A DNA stretch of 64,000 nucleotides, taken from Bradyrhizobium sp. WBAH42. Lineage in GTDB: Bacteria; Pseudomonadota; Alphaproteobacteria; Rhizobiales; Xanthobacteraceae. Below are positions 1-10,196 of this stretch, piece by piece. The notes under the pieces were generated by a model, which was not told the origin of the DNA, ran no database searches, and saw nothing but the letters and a program-made list of their open reading frames with translations. A program made the translations under genes and the position numbers. Position 1 is the first letter of the stretch; each line of letters starts with the position of its first letter. The stretch covers positions 496,001 through 560,000 of the forward strand of contig NZ_CP036533.1 of NCBI RefSeq assembly GCF_024585265.1, in the 5' to 3' direction.

Positions 1-2
1 TG

Positions 3-1193
3 GAGGAAGGCACCGCCAATTCGCACGTTTCGATCGTGGCGCGGGCGCTGGGCATCCCTGCGGTCGGCGAGGTGCCGAACGCGCCCGGCATCGCCGATCC
101 CGGCGATGCCATCATCGTCGACGGCACGTCCGGCTCGATCTATGTGCGCCCGTCGCAGGAGATCGAAGCCGCCTTCGCCGAGCGCGTGCGCTTCCGCGCC
201 CGCCGCCAGGCACAGTATCTGGCGCTGCGCGACCGGCCCTGCGTCACCCGGGACGGCCAGAAGGTCGAGCTGATGATCAACGCAGGTCTTGCCATCGACC
301 TGCCGCATATCGAGGACACCGGGAGCGCCGGCATCGGCCTGTTCCGCACCGAGCTGCAATTCATGGTGGGCCAGAGCCTGCCGCGCACCAGCGACCAGCT
401 CGCGCTCTATCGCACCGTGCTGGATGCCGCCGGACCTAAGCCCGTCACCTTCCGCACGCTCGATATCGGCGGCGACAAGGCGCTGCCCTATATGGAAGCG
501 GTGATCGAGGAAAATCCCGCGCTCGGCTGGCGCGCGATCCGGCTTGGGCTCGATCGTCCCGGCCTGTTGCGCGGCCAGATCCGCGCGCTGCTGCGGGCCG
601 GCGGCGGCCGCGCGCTGCGCATCATGTTCCCGATGATCTCGGAGGTCGCCGAATTCGACTCGGCCAAGGCGCTGGTCGAGCGCGAGCTGACATATCTGCG
701 CCAGCACGGCCACACGCTGCCTGAGCGAATCGACATCGGCACCATGGTCGAGGTGCCCGCGCTGCTCTACCAGCTCGACGAACTCCTGAAGAAAGTCGAC
801 TTCATCTCGGTCGGCTCCAACGACCTGTTCCAGTTCCTGTTCGCGGTCGACCGCGGCAATGCCAAGGTGTCCGAGCGCTTCGACACCATGTCGGCGCCGA
901 TCCTGCGAGCGCTGCGCGACATCGCACGCCAGGCCCACGCTGCGCAGAAATCGCTCTCGCTCTGCGGCGAGATGGCCTCGAAGCCGATCGGCGCGCTGGC
1001 GCTCATTGCGCTGGGCTACCGCTCGCTCTCGCTCTCGGCCACCGCACTCGGCCCGGTCAAGGCGATGGTGCTCGACCTCGACGCCAAGAAGGCCGAAGCG
1101 ATGCTGGGCCCTCTGCTGGATGCACCCGCGGGCAGCGTCTCGATCCGGCAGAAGCTGACGGAATTTGCCGAGGCCGAGGGCCTTGCGTTGTAG
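3..1193 (+). CDS. ptsP: PtsP, phosphoenolpyruvate-protein phosphotransferase (3' part)
   Basis: The 5' end lies before the window; 396 C-terminal residues are present. PtsP is enzyme I of the nitrogen PTS: it takes phosphate from PEP onto a histidine and passes it to NPr in the cytoplasm. The visible part begins at the phosphohistidine swivelling-domain motif (TANSHVSIVARALGIPAV). It continues through the PEP-binding TIM barrel, with GLFRTE, LDIGGDK, the MVEVP loop, GSNDL, and the active-site cysteine in LCGEMASKP. The GAF-containing N-terminus is not visible, so PtsP rather than a sugar-PTS enzyme I is inferred from the neighbourhood: ptsP directly upstream of prfA is the usual order in Bradyrhizobium and relatives. 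Confidence 0.93.
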   Translation, partial: EEGTANSHVSIVARALGIPAVGEVPNAPGIADPGDAIIVDGTSGSIYVRPSQEIEAAFAERVRFRARRQAQYLALRDRPCVTRDGQKVELMINAGLAIDLPHIEDTGSAGIGLFRTELQFMVGQSLPRTSDQLALYRTVLDAAGPKPVTFRTLDIGGDKALPYMEAVIEENPALGWRAIRLGLDRPGLLRGQIRALLRAGGGRALRIMFPMISEVAEFDSAKALVERELTYLRQHGHTLPERIDIGTMVEVPALLYQLDELLKKVDFISVGSNDLFQFLFAVDRGNAKVSERFDTMSAPILRALRDIARQAHAAQKSLSLCGEMASKPIGALALIALGYRSLSLSATALGPVKAMVLDLDAKKAEAMLGPLLDAPAGSVSIRQKLTEFAEAEGLAL

Positions 1194-1253
1194 CGGGCCG
1201 ATCGCCCGCTTTCCCGCCGCCCTCGCCCCCTTCCGCCCTTTGAGACTGAACCG

Positions 1254-2339
1254 ATGTCGTCACTTCCCGAAGCCAAACTGGACGTCCTGCTCGCGCATCA
1301 CGCCTCGCTCGAGGCCGAATCGCTCGGGCAGCTCGCCTCCGAGCGCTACGTGCAGATCACGCGCGAGCTCGCCGAGCTCACGCCGCTGATCGAGGCGGTG
1401 AAGGCCTATCGCTCCGCCGTCAAGGAGCTCGCCGACACCGAGGCGCTGATCGCCGATCCCGCCACCGATGCCGAGATGCGGAGCATGGCCGAAGCCGAAC
1501 GCGACGAGCTCGCGCCGAAAATCGAGGAACTGGTCCAGAAGATCCGCGTCGCGCTCCTGCCCAAGGACGCCATGGACGATCGCAACGTCATGCTGGAAAT
1601 CCGCGCCGGCACCGGCGGCGACGAGGCCTCGCTGTTCGCCGGCGACCTGTTCCGGATGTACGAGCGCTTCGCCAGCTTGCAGGGCTGGAAGGTCGAGGTG
1701 ATCTCCGCCAGCGAAGGCACGGTCGGCGGCTACAAGGAAATCATCGCCGAGATCCAGGGCCGCGGCGCATTCTCGAAGCTGAAATTCGAATCCGGCGTGC
1801 ACCGCGTGCAGCGCGTCCCCGACACCGAGACACAGGGACGCATCCACACCTCGGCGGCAACGGTCGCCGTGCTGCCCGAGGTCGAGGACGTCGACGTCGA
1901 CATCAAGAACGACGACCTGCGCATCGAGACCATGCGCGCAGGGGGCGCTGGTGGCCAGCACGTCAACAAGACCGAATCGGCGATCCGCATCACCCACATC
2001 CCGACCGGCATCGTGGTGATGATGCAGGACAGCCGTTCGCAGCACAAGAACCGCGCCTCCGCCATGAACATCCTCCGCTCGCGCATCTATGACGCCGAGC
2101 GGCAACGCGTCGAGGCGGCGCGCTCGGCCGAGCGCAAGGAGAAGGTCGGCTCCGGCGATCGCTCCGAGCGCATCCGCACCTACAATTTTCCGCAAGGGCG
2201 CGTCACCGATCATCGCATCAACCTCACGCTCTACAAGCTGCCCCAGGTGATCGCGGGTGAAGCGCTCGGCGAATTGATCGACGCACTGACGACGGAGCAC
2301 CAGGCCGCACAGCTCGCTGCGCAAGGCGCGGCGGCCTGA
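1254..2339 (+). CDS. prfA: Peptide chain release factor 1
   Basis: RF1 recognises UAA and UAG stop codons and triggers peptide release on the ribosome. The protein has 361 residues, the normal RF1 length. The GGQ tripeptide that enters the peptidyl-transferase centre is at residues 233-235, within [18 protein letters not shown]. The stop-codon-reading motif is P-D-T in the [15 protein letters not shown] segment, which marks RF1 rather than RF2. The gene starts at an ATG 60 bp after ptsP, and prmC, whose product methylates this GGQ glutamine, begins 3 bp after its stop, so the two are almost certainly co-transcribed. Confidence 0.98.
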   Translation: MSSLPEAKLDVLLAHHASLEAESLGQLASERYVQITRELAELTPLIEAVKAYRSAVKELADTEALIADPATDAEMRSMAEAERDELAPKIEELVQKIRVALLPKDAMDDRNVMLEIRAGTGGDEASLFAGDLFRMYERFASLQGWKVEVISASEGTVGGYKEIIAEIQGRGAFSKLKFESGVHRVQRVPDTETQGRIHTSAATVAVLPEVEDVDVDIKNDDLRIETMRAGGAGGQHVNKTESAIRITHIPTGIVVMMQDSRSQHKNRASAMNILRSRIYDAERQRVEAARSAERKEKVGSGDRSERIRTYNFPQGRVTDHRINLTLYKLPQVIAGEALGELIDALTTEHQAAQLAAQGAAA

Positions 2340-2342
2340 GGC

Positions 2343-3224
2343 GTGAGCAACCTCTTCACCGGGCAATCCATCGAGAGCGCGCGGCGCGCGCTGGCTGCGC
2401 AACTGAGATCGGCAGGGCTCGACGAAGCCGAGTTCGACGCACGCATCCTGATCAGTGCGGCACTCGGCCTCGACCTCACCGGCCTGATTGCGCAGGCGGC
2501 CCGTCCCCTCACCGCGGCCGAAGCATCGCGGCTCGCGCAACATACGCAGCGCCGCATCGCCGGCGAGCCGGTGGCGCGCATTCTCGGGACGCGCGAATTC
2601 TGGGGCCTGCCGTTCCGCCTGTCGGAGGCGACCCTGGTGCCGCGCCCCGATACCGAGACCGTGGTCGAGCTTGCGCTCGAAATTCTTCGCGAACGACAGG
2701 CCTCTCACCCGCCGCGTATCGCCGACGTCGGCACCGGCTCCGGCGCGATCCTGCTCGCGCTGCTGCACGAAATTCCGGATGCGTTCGGCGTCGGTACCGA
2801 CCTCAGCCAGAACGCGCTCATAACCGCCAGGGACAATGCCGCCGCGCTCGGCCTCGCCGGCCGTGCCGGCTTCGTCGCCTGCTCCTACGCCACCGCGCTC
2901 CGTGGCCCGTTCGACCTCATCGTCTCGAACCCGCCCTATATTCCCTCGGCTGAAATTCCGAAATTGAGCGTCGAGGTGCGCGAGCACGACCCGCATTTGG
3001 CGCTCGACGGCGGCAACGACGGATATGATGCCTACCGCACCCTGATCCCGCAGGCGAGCGAGCGCCTCGCCCCCGGCGGCGCCCTGGTCGTCGAGGCCGG
3101 ACAGGGTCAGGCCCAAAATATTGAAACCTTGATGAGGGCCGCCGCGTTGTCATTGGACAGGCCACCCAAGGCAGACCTGGCGGGCATTCCGCGGGCCGTA
3201 TCGGCCCGAAAAATGCCCCCATAA
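2343..3224 (+). CDS. prmC: PrmC, release factor glutamine N5-methyltransferase
   Basis: PrmC (HemK) methylates the glutamine of the release-factor GGQ motif using S-adenosylmethionine. The protein has 293 residues. The N-terminal helical domain covers about residues 1-85. A class I methyltransferase fold follows, with the SAM loop in DVGTGSGAILLALL and the diagnostic substrate motif NPPY at residues 196-199. The start is GTG, 3 bp after the prfA stop codon, which suggests translational coupling. Clustering of prfA with prmC is widespread in bacteria and supports the assignment. Confidence 0.96.
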   Translation: MSNLFTGQSIESARRALAAQLRSAGLDEAEFDARILISAALGLDLTGLIAQAARPLTAAEASRLAQHTQRRIAGEPVARILGTREFWGLPFRLSEATLVPRPDTETVVELALEILRERQASHPPRIADVGTGSGAILLALLHEIPDAFGVGTDLSQNALITARDNAAALGLAGRAGFVACSYATALRGPFDLIVSNPPYIPSAEIPKLSVEVREHDPHLALDGGNDGYDAYRTLIPQASERLAPGGALVVEAGQGQAQNIETLMRAAALSLDRPPKADLAGIPRAVSARKMPP

Positions 3225-3685
3225 AAGCCGGATTGGCCCGCAAAAAGCTCTTGGAATATCCCGTGGGAACGACTACGTTCCGGTCAACACATCGGTGTCG
3301 GCCCCGTAGACCTACGGGTGAAAGCCGGGCTCTCGGGCGAGAGCTTTACTGATTTACAGGTTCCAAGCCGCAGGTCCTGTTGAGCGCGATTGGCCAGTGA
3401 GCCGCGCTGCTCTCCGACCGCAACGTGAACGAAAGCCTGATATTGCGCCTGAAGACTAACGCAAGAAAGCTGGGCTTGTTTCGGCAGGCGAAATGAATGG
3501 GTTCGCTGGCGATGAATGCTGGCGGGTGGGGAACGCGTCTTTGTTGAACGCGACGGTCGACGAACATCGGCAGGGTTGGATCCGCTGGCGTGCGGTGCGC
3601 GCGAGTCGTGTGAACCGCTGTCACCAGGTCACTCCTAGCAATCAGTAATGCGTGCAACCTTTAGGGCTGGAATTAAAGGCAGGAC
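3225..3685. other. Intergenic gap with no gene recognised
   Basis: This 461-bp stretch separates prmC from the DUF4167 gene. Open frames here have no recognisable protein features. A short hairpin (GCTCTC at 3329-3334 pairing with GAGAGC at 3339-3344) is followed by TTTACTGATTT and could be a weak terminator for the ptsP-prfA-prmC run. The promoter of the downstream gene presumably also lies here. Confidence 0.5.
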
Positions 3686-4450
3686 ATGAGAAACGGTCAA
3701 AACAAGCAGCGGATGCGCAACCGCAACAACAATAACAACAACAACCGGCGCGGCCAGAACCCGATGACCCGGGTCTACGAGTCCAATGGACCCGACATCA
3801 AGATTCGCGGAACCGCTTCGCACATCGCCGAAAAGTATCTCCAGCTTGCGCGTGACGCGCGCTCCTCCGGCGATCCCGTTGCAGCCGAGAACTACTACCA
3901 GCACGCCGAGCATTATTTCCGCCTGATCGCGGCGGCCCAGGAGCAGTTCCGTCAGAACCAGCAGCCGCGCGGCGATGAGCCCGTCGCCAGCAGCGAGGAC
4001 GGCGACGACGACGGCGAGAATTTCTCGGCCTTCGGCCAGGAGCCCGGCTTCGTCCCGCAGCCTCAGCAGCAGCCGTTCATGCGCGACCGCGACGGCCAGC
4101 GCGATCATCACCAGCGTGATCACCAGCCGCGCGACAATCAGCCCTATCAGCGTGACAACCAGCAGCCGCGCGAGCACCGCGAACGCGATCACCGTTCGCA
4201 GCCGCAATATCAGCCGCAGCCGCAACCCGCCAACCAGCCGCAGCCCGTCATCGCCGATGCCGGCGGCGTCGACCGTCTGCCCTCCTTCATCACCGGCGCG
4301 CAGCCGCAGGTGAACGGCGGTCAGGGCGGCTTCGAGGGCGGCGGTGGCGGCGAGCGCTATCCGCGCCGGCGGCGCCGGCCGCATGGCCCGCGCCCGGAGC
4401 GTGAGGCCGCTCCAGTCGCTTCCAGCGACGAAGTCGCCTCGGGCGAGTAA
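3686..4450 (+). CDS. DUF4167 domain-containing protein
   Basis: The family is conserved downstream of prmC in alphaproteobacteria; its biochemical role is not established. The 254-residue protein opens with a basic, asparagine-rich segment (residues 1-30, including a run of seven Asn). The conserved DUF4167 core follows at about residues 30-95, containing KIRGTASHIAEKYLQLARDA and a YYQHAEHYFR helix. The rest is a long low-complexity tail rich in Gln, Arg, Asp, His and Pro (residues 100-200), then a Gly-rich and Arg-rich end. The composition suggests a disordered, possibly nucleic-acid-associated protein, but that is inference. It is closed by a strong terminator. Confidence 0.9.
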   Translation: MRNGQNKQRMRNRNNNNNNNRRGQNPMTRVYESNGPDIKIRGTASHIAEKYLQLARDARSSGDPVAAENYYQHAEHYFRLIAAAQEQFRQNQQPRGDEPVASSEDGDDDGENFSAFGQEPGFVPQPQQQPFMRDRDGQRDHHQRDHQPRDNQPYQRDNQQPREHRERDHRSQPQYQPQPQPANQPQPVIADAGGVDRLPSFITGAQPQVNGGQGGFEGGGGGERYPRRRRRPHGPRPEREAAPVASSDEVASGE

Positions 4451-4472
4451 GCTTTTCTGACTTTCCGACTTG

Positions 4473-4505
4473 AATCGTCCCGGCCTCGCCGGGACGATTT
4501 GTTTT
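4473..4505 (+). terminator. Rho-independent terminator after the DUF4167 gene
   Basis: A perfect 11-bp stem (AATCGTCCCGG at 4473-4483, CCGGGACGATT at 4489-4499) with a 5-nt loop is followed by TGTTTTT. It lies 22 bp after the DUF4167 stop codon and should end that transcript. Confidence 0.9.
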
Positions 4506-4548
4506 TGAGGATGTCGGTCCGCTGAATCGGCCAGAGCCGCGAGGCTGC

Positions 4549-4652
4549 TAGAGCATGATCCGGAAAAGTGTGCAGCGGTTTTCCGAAAAGATCATGCTCA
4601 AACAATAACCTAAAGCGCGATGACGATTCACCCTAATCGCATCGCGCTTTAG
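4549..4652. repeat. Bradyrhizobium-type palindromic intergenic repeat (GAGCATGATC family)
   Basis: Two nested inverted repeats are visible. GAGCATGATC near 4551 is answered by GATCATGCTC near 4590, and CTAAAGCGCGAT at 4610-4621 is answered by ATCGCGCTTTAG at 4641-4652. I recognise the sequence type as a highly repeated intergenic element of Bradyrhizobiaceae. It overlaps the stop codon of the converging methyltransferase gene and may act as a transcript end on that side. Confidence 0.75.
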
Positions 4653-5395
4653 CCGCGCGTCACCGTCGTCGAGGACGGCACCAGCACGGGCTTGGCGAGC
4701 GAGGGAATCAGCCGCGCCCGCTCGCGCTTGGCGGGGATCGCGCGGTAGACCTGCTTGGTCGCCTCCACGATGTGGACGCCGGCAAAGGGCAGCGACAGCG
4801 CGGCGCCGGCGCGCTCCCACATCTGGGCCGATTTCAGCACCCAGCCGCCGGCGTAGGGCGGCATGAACAGCGCCTCGCCCCAGGCGGTCGGCGTGAACCA
4901 GGTCTGGCGGAACAGCTCGGTGATCTGCGAGCGCGAATAGGGCCGGCCGTGACCGAACGGCGTGCTGTCGGTTCGGGTCCACACCCCGCGCCGGTTCGGA
5001 ATCACCGCGATGACGCGTCCGGACGGCGACAGCACGCGCCACACCTCGCGCAGCAGCGCGGCCGGATCGTCCGACATCTCCACCGCGTGCACCAGGAGAA
5101 TGCGGTCGACCGCCGCCTCGGGGAGCGGCAGTGAGAATTCGTCCACCAGCGAGGCCAGCGCCGGCCGTCCCGTCGGCCATTTCAGGACACCCTGGGCCGC
5201 CGGCATGAAGGCCAGGCAGCGCTCGGCGTCCTCGCGGAACAACCCCAGATAGGGTGTGGGATAGCCGATGCCGAGCACCCGCTGGCCCTCGGCGTTGGGC
5301 CAGCGCTGCCTGATGCCGCGATTGATCATTTGCCGCGCCACGATGCCGAGGCGGCGGGAATAGAACTCGCGGAGGTCGACGACGTCGATGGTCAT
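4649..5395 (-). CDS. Class I SAM-dependent methyltransferase
   Basis: A 248-residue protein of the Methyltransf_11 type. Residues around 80-140 carry the late part of the fold, with LLVHAVEMSDDPAALLREVW and the post-motif segment RVLSPSGRVIAVIPNRRGVW. The glycine-rich SAM loop near the N-terminus is diverged (VLGIGYPTPYLG). The substrate is unknown. It is divergent from gloB with about 108 bp between the start codons, and this pairing recurs in alphaproteobacteria. The stop codon is supplied by the palindromic repeat at 4549-4652. Confidence 0.85.
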   Translation of the reverse strand: MTIDVVDLREFYSRRLGIVARQMINRGIRQRWPNAEGQRVLGIGYPTPYLGLFREDAERCLAFMPAAQGVLKWPTGRPALASLVDEFSLPLPEAAVDRILLVHAVEMSDDPAALLREVWRVLSPSGRVIAVIPNRRGVWTRTDSTPFGHGRPYSRSQITELFRQTWFTPTAWGEALFMPPYAGGWVLKSAQMWERAGAALSLPFAGVHIVEATKQVYRAIPAKRERARLIPSLAKPVLVPSSTTVTRG

Positions 5396-5503
5396 GACAG
5401 CAATGTAACATGCGCGAGGGCGCCGCTGCGCGCGGAATATTGCATTGCCTGCGCAACGTTAACGCCATATTTGTCGGACGGGGCTGAGCGCGATGGAGAT
5501 GAC

Positions 5504-6271
5504 ATGGCCGCCGAAATTCGTACTTTCACCTGTTTAAATGACAATTTCGGTTATCTGATCCACGATGTGGAAACCAAAGCGACGGCCTCGATCGACGCGC
5601 CGGAGGCCGGCCCGATCCTCAAGGCCCTGGAGCGCGAGGGCTGGCAGCTCACCGACATCCTGATCACCCATCATCATGGCGATCATGTCGGCGGGGTCGC
5701 CGAGCTCAAGCAGAAATACAATTGCCGCGTCGTCGCGCCGCACGACAAGACCACGAAGATCGCAAATGTCGACTTGCGCGTCGCCAATGCCGACGTGGTC
5801 AAGATCGGCAATCTGCTGGCGCGTGTCGTCGAGACGCCCGGCCATACGCTCGACCACATCTCCTACGTGTTCGACAACGAGAAGACGGTGTTCGCCGCCG
5901 ACACGCTGTTCTCGATCGGCTGCGGACGCGTGTTCGAGGGCACCTATCCGATGATGTGGGATTCGCTGCTGAAGCTGCGCGCCCTGCCCGACGACTTCAA
6001 GCTCTATTGCGGCCACGAATACACGGCCTCCAACGTCAAGTTCGCGCTCACCATCGAGCCCGACAACGCGGCACTGCAGGCGCGCGCTGCGGAGGTGACG
6101 AAGCTCCGCGCCGAGAACCAGCCGACCATTCCTTCCCTGCTCGGTGAGGAGAAGCGCGCCAACGTCTTCCTGCGCGCCGACGAACCGGCGGTCGCGGCCA
6201 AGCTGCACATGAAGGGCGCGGATCCCGCTGCGGTGTTCGGCGAGCTGCGCGAGCGCAAGAACAAGTCCTGA
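5504..6271 (+). CDS. gloB: Hydroxyacylglutathione hydrolase (glyoxalase II)
   Basis: Glyoxalase II hydrolyses S-lactoylglutathione to D-lactate and glutathione, completing methylglyoxal detoxification in the cytoplasm. The protein has 255 residues from the ATG at 5504, which follows a GGAG at 5495-5498; an upstream in-frame extension lacks family similarity. The metallo-beta-lactamase metal motif THHHGDHVGG is present. So are further metal ligands in ETPGHTLDHISY, ADTLFSIGCGRVFEG and CGHEYT, and the C-terminal glyoxalase II domain. All expected metal ligands are in place. Confidence 0.96.
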   Translation: MAAEIRTFTCLNDNFGYLIHDVETKATASIDAPEAGPILKALEREGWQLTDILITHHHGDHVGGVAELKQKYNCRVVAPHDKTTKIANVDLRVANADVVKIGNLLARVVETPGHTLDHISYVFDNEKTVFAADTLFSIGCGRVFEGTYPMMWDSLLKLRALPDDFKLYCGHEYTASNVKFALTIEPDNAALQARAAEVTKLRAENQPTIPSLLGEEKRANVFLRADEPAVAAKLHMKGADPAAVFGELRERKNKS

Positions 6272-6294
6272 AGCACACATCCCGACGAGGATCG

Positions 6295-6717
6295 ATGCCG
6301 ACCGCAGCCGAGATCATCGCACGCCTCGAGCTCCGCCCGCATCCCGAAGGCGGACATTATCGCGAGACGTTTCGCGACCAGAGCACGGACGCCAACGGGC
6401 GTTCGCGCTCGACTCTGATCTACTTCCTGCTCGCGCGCGGCGAGCGTTCGCATTGGCATCGCGTCGATGCAGTGGAGACGTGGCACTATTACGCCGGCAG
6501 CCCCTTGACGCTGCGCATTGCCCATGACGGCTGCTCGCAGCACGAGGTGCGGCTCGGCACCGACCTGATCGGCGGTGAGCGGCCGCAGGCGATCGTGCCT
6601 GCGCTGGCCTGGCAGATGGCGGAAACCACAGGCGAGTGGACGCTGGTCGGCTGCACCGTGGCGCCCGCTTTCGAGTTCGCGGGCTTCGAGCTCGCGCCGC
6701 CCAGCTGGGAGCCGTAG
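6295..6717 (+). CDS. Cupin domain protein, DUF985 (Cupin_5) family
   Basis: A 140-residue small cupin. The family signature HPEGGHYRETFR lies near residues 17-28, followed by the beta-barrel strands LIYFLLARGERSHWHRVD and WHYYAGSPLTLRI. The biochemical role of DUF985 cupins is not established. It starts 23 bp after gloB on the same strand, so co-transcription is likely. Confidence 0.9.
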   Translation: MPTAAEIIARLELRPHPEGGHYRETFRDQSTDANGRSRSTLIYFLLARGERSHWHRVDAVETWHYYAGSPLTLRIAHDGCSQHEVRLGTDLIGGERPQAIVPALAWQMAETTGEWTLVGCTVAPAFEFAGFELAPPSWEP

Positions 6718-6724
6718 CTTCCAA

Positions 6725-7594
6725 TCAGCGCTTCCGCAGCACCATGTCCTTGGCCGCGATCAGGCCGCCCCCGGCAATGAGGATCGCAGCAAGGGCGATG
6801 TTGGCGCTGGCCTTGGCGAAGCCGGCAGCGATGAGGAATCCTGTCGAGAGCAGCGGCGTCGCATAGGAGGCCGCGCCGAGCACGCGGATGTCGCCGCGCT
6901 TCATGCCGATGTCCCAGGCGTAGAAGGCGGCACCGACCGGGCCGATGCCGAGCGCGATGACCGAGAGCCATTGCAAGCCCGTCTCCGGCCAGACCGTAGT
7001 TTCAAGCAGGCCGTGCATCAGCGCGGCCAATATGGCCGTGGCAAGACAGAAGCCCGCGACCGCATCGGTCGGCACTGCTTTCAACCGGCGCGACAGCACC
7101 GAATAGGTCGCCCAGACGAACGCCGCGATGAAGGCTGCGATCAATCCCGGCACAGTTCCCGGGGCAAAGCCGGAGGTGTTGCCGGCGAACAGCAGCACGG
7201 TGCCGACGAGGCCGAGCACGGCGCCGATGATGTGGTGCGCCGCCAGCCGCTCGCCCGGCAGGAACGACGAGAACAGCACGATCAACAGCGGCCACAGGTA
7301 ATTCAAGAGGCCCGCTTCCGCCGGAGGGGCGAAGCGCAGCGCGAGGAAATACAACGCGTGATAGCCGAACAGGCCGCCGACGCCGACGACCCAGACGACG
7401 AGCGGCTGCTTAAGGCTTTTCGCCGCCTCGCTCCGCCCGATCCAGGTCAGCAGACCGACGAGACCCCCGATCGCAAACGTCATCGCAGCGAGCTGAAACG
7501 CCGGGATCTTTCCGGTCGCCACCGTCATCACTGACAGCAGCGACCACATCAGGATCGCGGTCAAGCCGATCAGCGTGGCAGTGCGGGGAGTCAT
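6725..7594 (-). CDS. EamA/DMT-superfamily transporter
   Basis: A 289-residue inner-membrane protein with about ten hydrophobic segments arranged as two EamA repeats, typical of drug/metabolite exporters. Residues 1-30 (TLIGLTAILMWSLLSVMTV) form the first helix, and RFAPPAEAGLLNYLWPLLIV is the usual end of the first repeat. The start is taken at the ATG at 7594, because residues encoded further upstream fall inside the intergenic repeat at 7609-7702. The gene converges with the cupin gene, with 7 bp between the stop codons. The substrate cannot be told from sequence. Confidence 0.88.
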   Translation of the reverse strand: MTPRTATLIGLTAILMWSLLSVMTVATGKIPAFQLAAMTFAIGGLVGLLTWIGRSEAAKSLKQPLVVWVVGVGGLFGYHALYFLALRFAPPAEAGLLNYLWPLLIVLFSSFLPGERLAAHHIIGAVLGLVGTVLLFAGNTSGFAPGTVPGLIAAFIAAFVWATYSVLSRRLKAVPTDAVAGFCLATAILAALMHGLLETTVWPETGLQWLSVIALGIGPVGAAFYAWDIGMKRGDIRVLGAASYATPLLSTGFLIAAGFAKASANIALAAILIAGGGLIAAKDMVLRKR

Positions 7595-7608
7595 CGGCCC
7601 AATGTTTC

Positions 7609-7702
7609 CGTCATGGCCGGGCTTGTCCCTGCCATCCACGTTCTTCCGTGGCGACGGCTGTTGTAAGGCCGTGGATGCCCGGGACAAGCCCGGGCATGAC
7701 GG
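7609..7702. repeat. Bradyrhizobium-type inverted repeat (CCGGGCTTGTCC family)
   Basis: The left arm (CGTCATGGCCGGGCTTGTCC, 7609-7628, running on through GCCATCCACG) is nearly the reverse complement of the right arm at about 7670-7702, which reads GTGGATGCCCGGGACAAGCC and then CGGGCATGACGG. This roughly 94-bp cruciform-capable element is of a type I recognise as multicopy in Bradyrhizobium. It separates the EamA gene from phbB. Confidence 0.8.
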
Positions 7703-7736
7703 TGTGGACAATATCAGCCGGCGTGATGCGATCGCA

Positions 7737-8462
7737 TCACACCATGTACTGGCCGCCGTTGACTGACAGCGTCGAGCCGGTGATGGCACCGGCTTCATCC
7801 GCGGCGAGGAACACGACGGCGCGCGCGATCTCTTCGGGCTCACCGAGACGGCCGATCGGAATCAGCGGCAGGATCGCCTTCTCCAGCACGTCCTTCGGCA
7901 CCGCCTGCACCATCTCGGTGTTGATGTAACCGGGGCAGATCGCGTTCACGGTCACGCCGCCCTTGGCGTTCTCCAGCGCCAGGGCCTTGGTGAACCCGAT
8001 CTCGCCGGCTTTCGCCGCGGAATAATTGACCTGACCGAACTGCCCCTTCTGCCCGTTGATCGAGGAAATGTTGATGATGCGGCCGAACTTGCGCCCGCGC
8101 ATGCCTTCGATCACCTGACGCGACATGTTGAACAGCGAGCCGAGATTGGTGCCGATCACGGCGTTCCATTGCTCGAGGCTCATCTTGTGGAAGGCGCCGT
8201 CCTTGGTGATGCCGGCATTGTTGACGAGCACGTCGACCGGGCCGACCTCGGCCTCGACCTTCTTCACGCCTTCGGCGCAGGCGTCGAAACTGCTGACGTC
8301 CCATTTGTAGACGGCAATGCCAGTCTCGGCCTTGAATTTCTCCGCCGCCGCATCGTTGCCGGCATAGCTTGCCGCGACCTTGTAGCCGGCCGCCTTCAGC
8401 GCCTTGCTGATCGCAGCTCCGATGCCCCGCGTACCACCCGTCACCAGTGCAACACGTGCCAT
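7737..8462 (-). CDS. phbB: Acetoacetyl-CoA reductase (NADPH-dependent, PHB synthesis)
   Basis: It reduces acetoacetyl-CoA to (R)-3-hydroxybutyryl-CoA, the monomer for polyhydroxybutyrate. The 241-residue protein is a classical short-chain dehydrogenase. The cofactor loop TGGTRGIG is at residues 8-15, NNAG at 81-84, and the catalytic Ser134, Tyr147 and Lys151 lie in ISSINGQKG and NYSAAKAG. The C-terminus GGQYMV is typical of PhbB. It follows phbA on the same strand, but a terminator lies between them, so it may also have its own promoter. Confidence 0.96.
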   Translation of the reverse strand: MARVALVTGGTRGIGAAISKALKAAGYKVAASYAGNDAAAEKFKAETGIAVYKWDVSSFDACAEGVKKVEAEVGPVDVLVNNAGITKDGAFHKMSLEQWNAVIGTNLGSLFNMSRQVIEGMRGRKFGRIINISSINGQKGQFGQVNYSAAKAGEIGFTKALALENAKGGVTVNAICPGYINTEMVQAVPKDVLEKAILPLIPIGRLGEPEEIARAVVFLAADEAGAITGSTLSVNGGQYMV

Positions 8463-8560
8463 GTCGTATTCCTTCCCTCTTCCTTGGACTCTTCGGACTT
8501 TTCTGACGTGATCGTTTTTAGCTAGGGATTATGCGGTTGGTTTGACGGACATCAAGAACA

Positions 8561-8587
8561 AAACGCCCGGCATCGAGCCGGGCGTTT
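8561..8587 (-). terminator. Hairpin terminator between phbA and phbB
   Basis: A perfect 11-bp stem (AAACGCCCGGC at 8561-8571, GCCGGGCGTTT at 8577-8587) with a 5-nt loop is seen. Read on the minus strand the stem is followed by TGTTCTT, giving a moderate U-tract after phbA. Its place between phbA and phbB implies partial uncoupling of the two genes. Confidence 0.75.
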
Positions 8588-8667
8588 CTCTTTAGTCGAG
8601 GCTTATCGGGTTGCGAAGAATATTTGATTTGCAACCGCTGCCTTTTTAGTCGCGTGCAACGCACGCG

Positions 8668-8692
8668 CTGACGTGTGCGGCGCACGCGTCAG
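8668..8692. other. Strong hairpin just after the phbA stop codon
   Basis: CTGACGTGTGC (8668-8678) pairs with GCACGCGTCAG (8682-8692), 10 of 11 pairs Watson-Crick and one G-T, around a 3-nt loop. It has no T-run, so it is more likely a 3'-end stabilising structure or repeat remnant than a terminator. Confidence 0.45.
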
Positions 8693-8704
8693 CTGCGTGT
8701 AAGA

Positions 8705-10196
<1,492 letters not shown>

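Noticed and set aside
1260..3116. A long open frame on the minus strand across prfA and prmC
   Set aside because: It lies opposite two clear genes and its codons mirror theirs; the translation has no recognisable domain. High GC makes such frames common.
3346..3657. A 103-codon minus-strand frame in the prmC-DUF4167 gap
   Set aside because: No ribosome site, no domain, and composition unlike neighbouring proteins.
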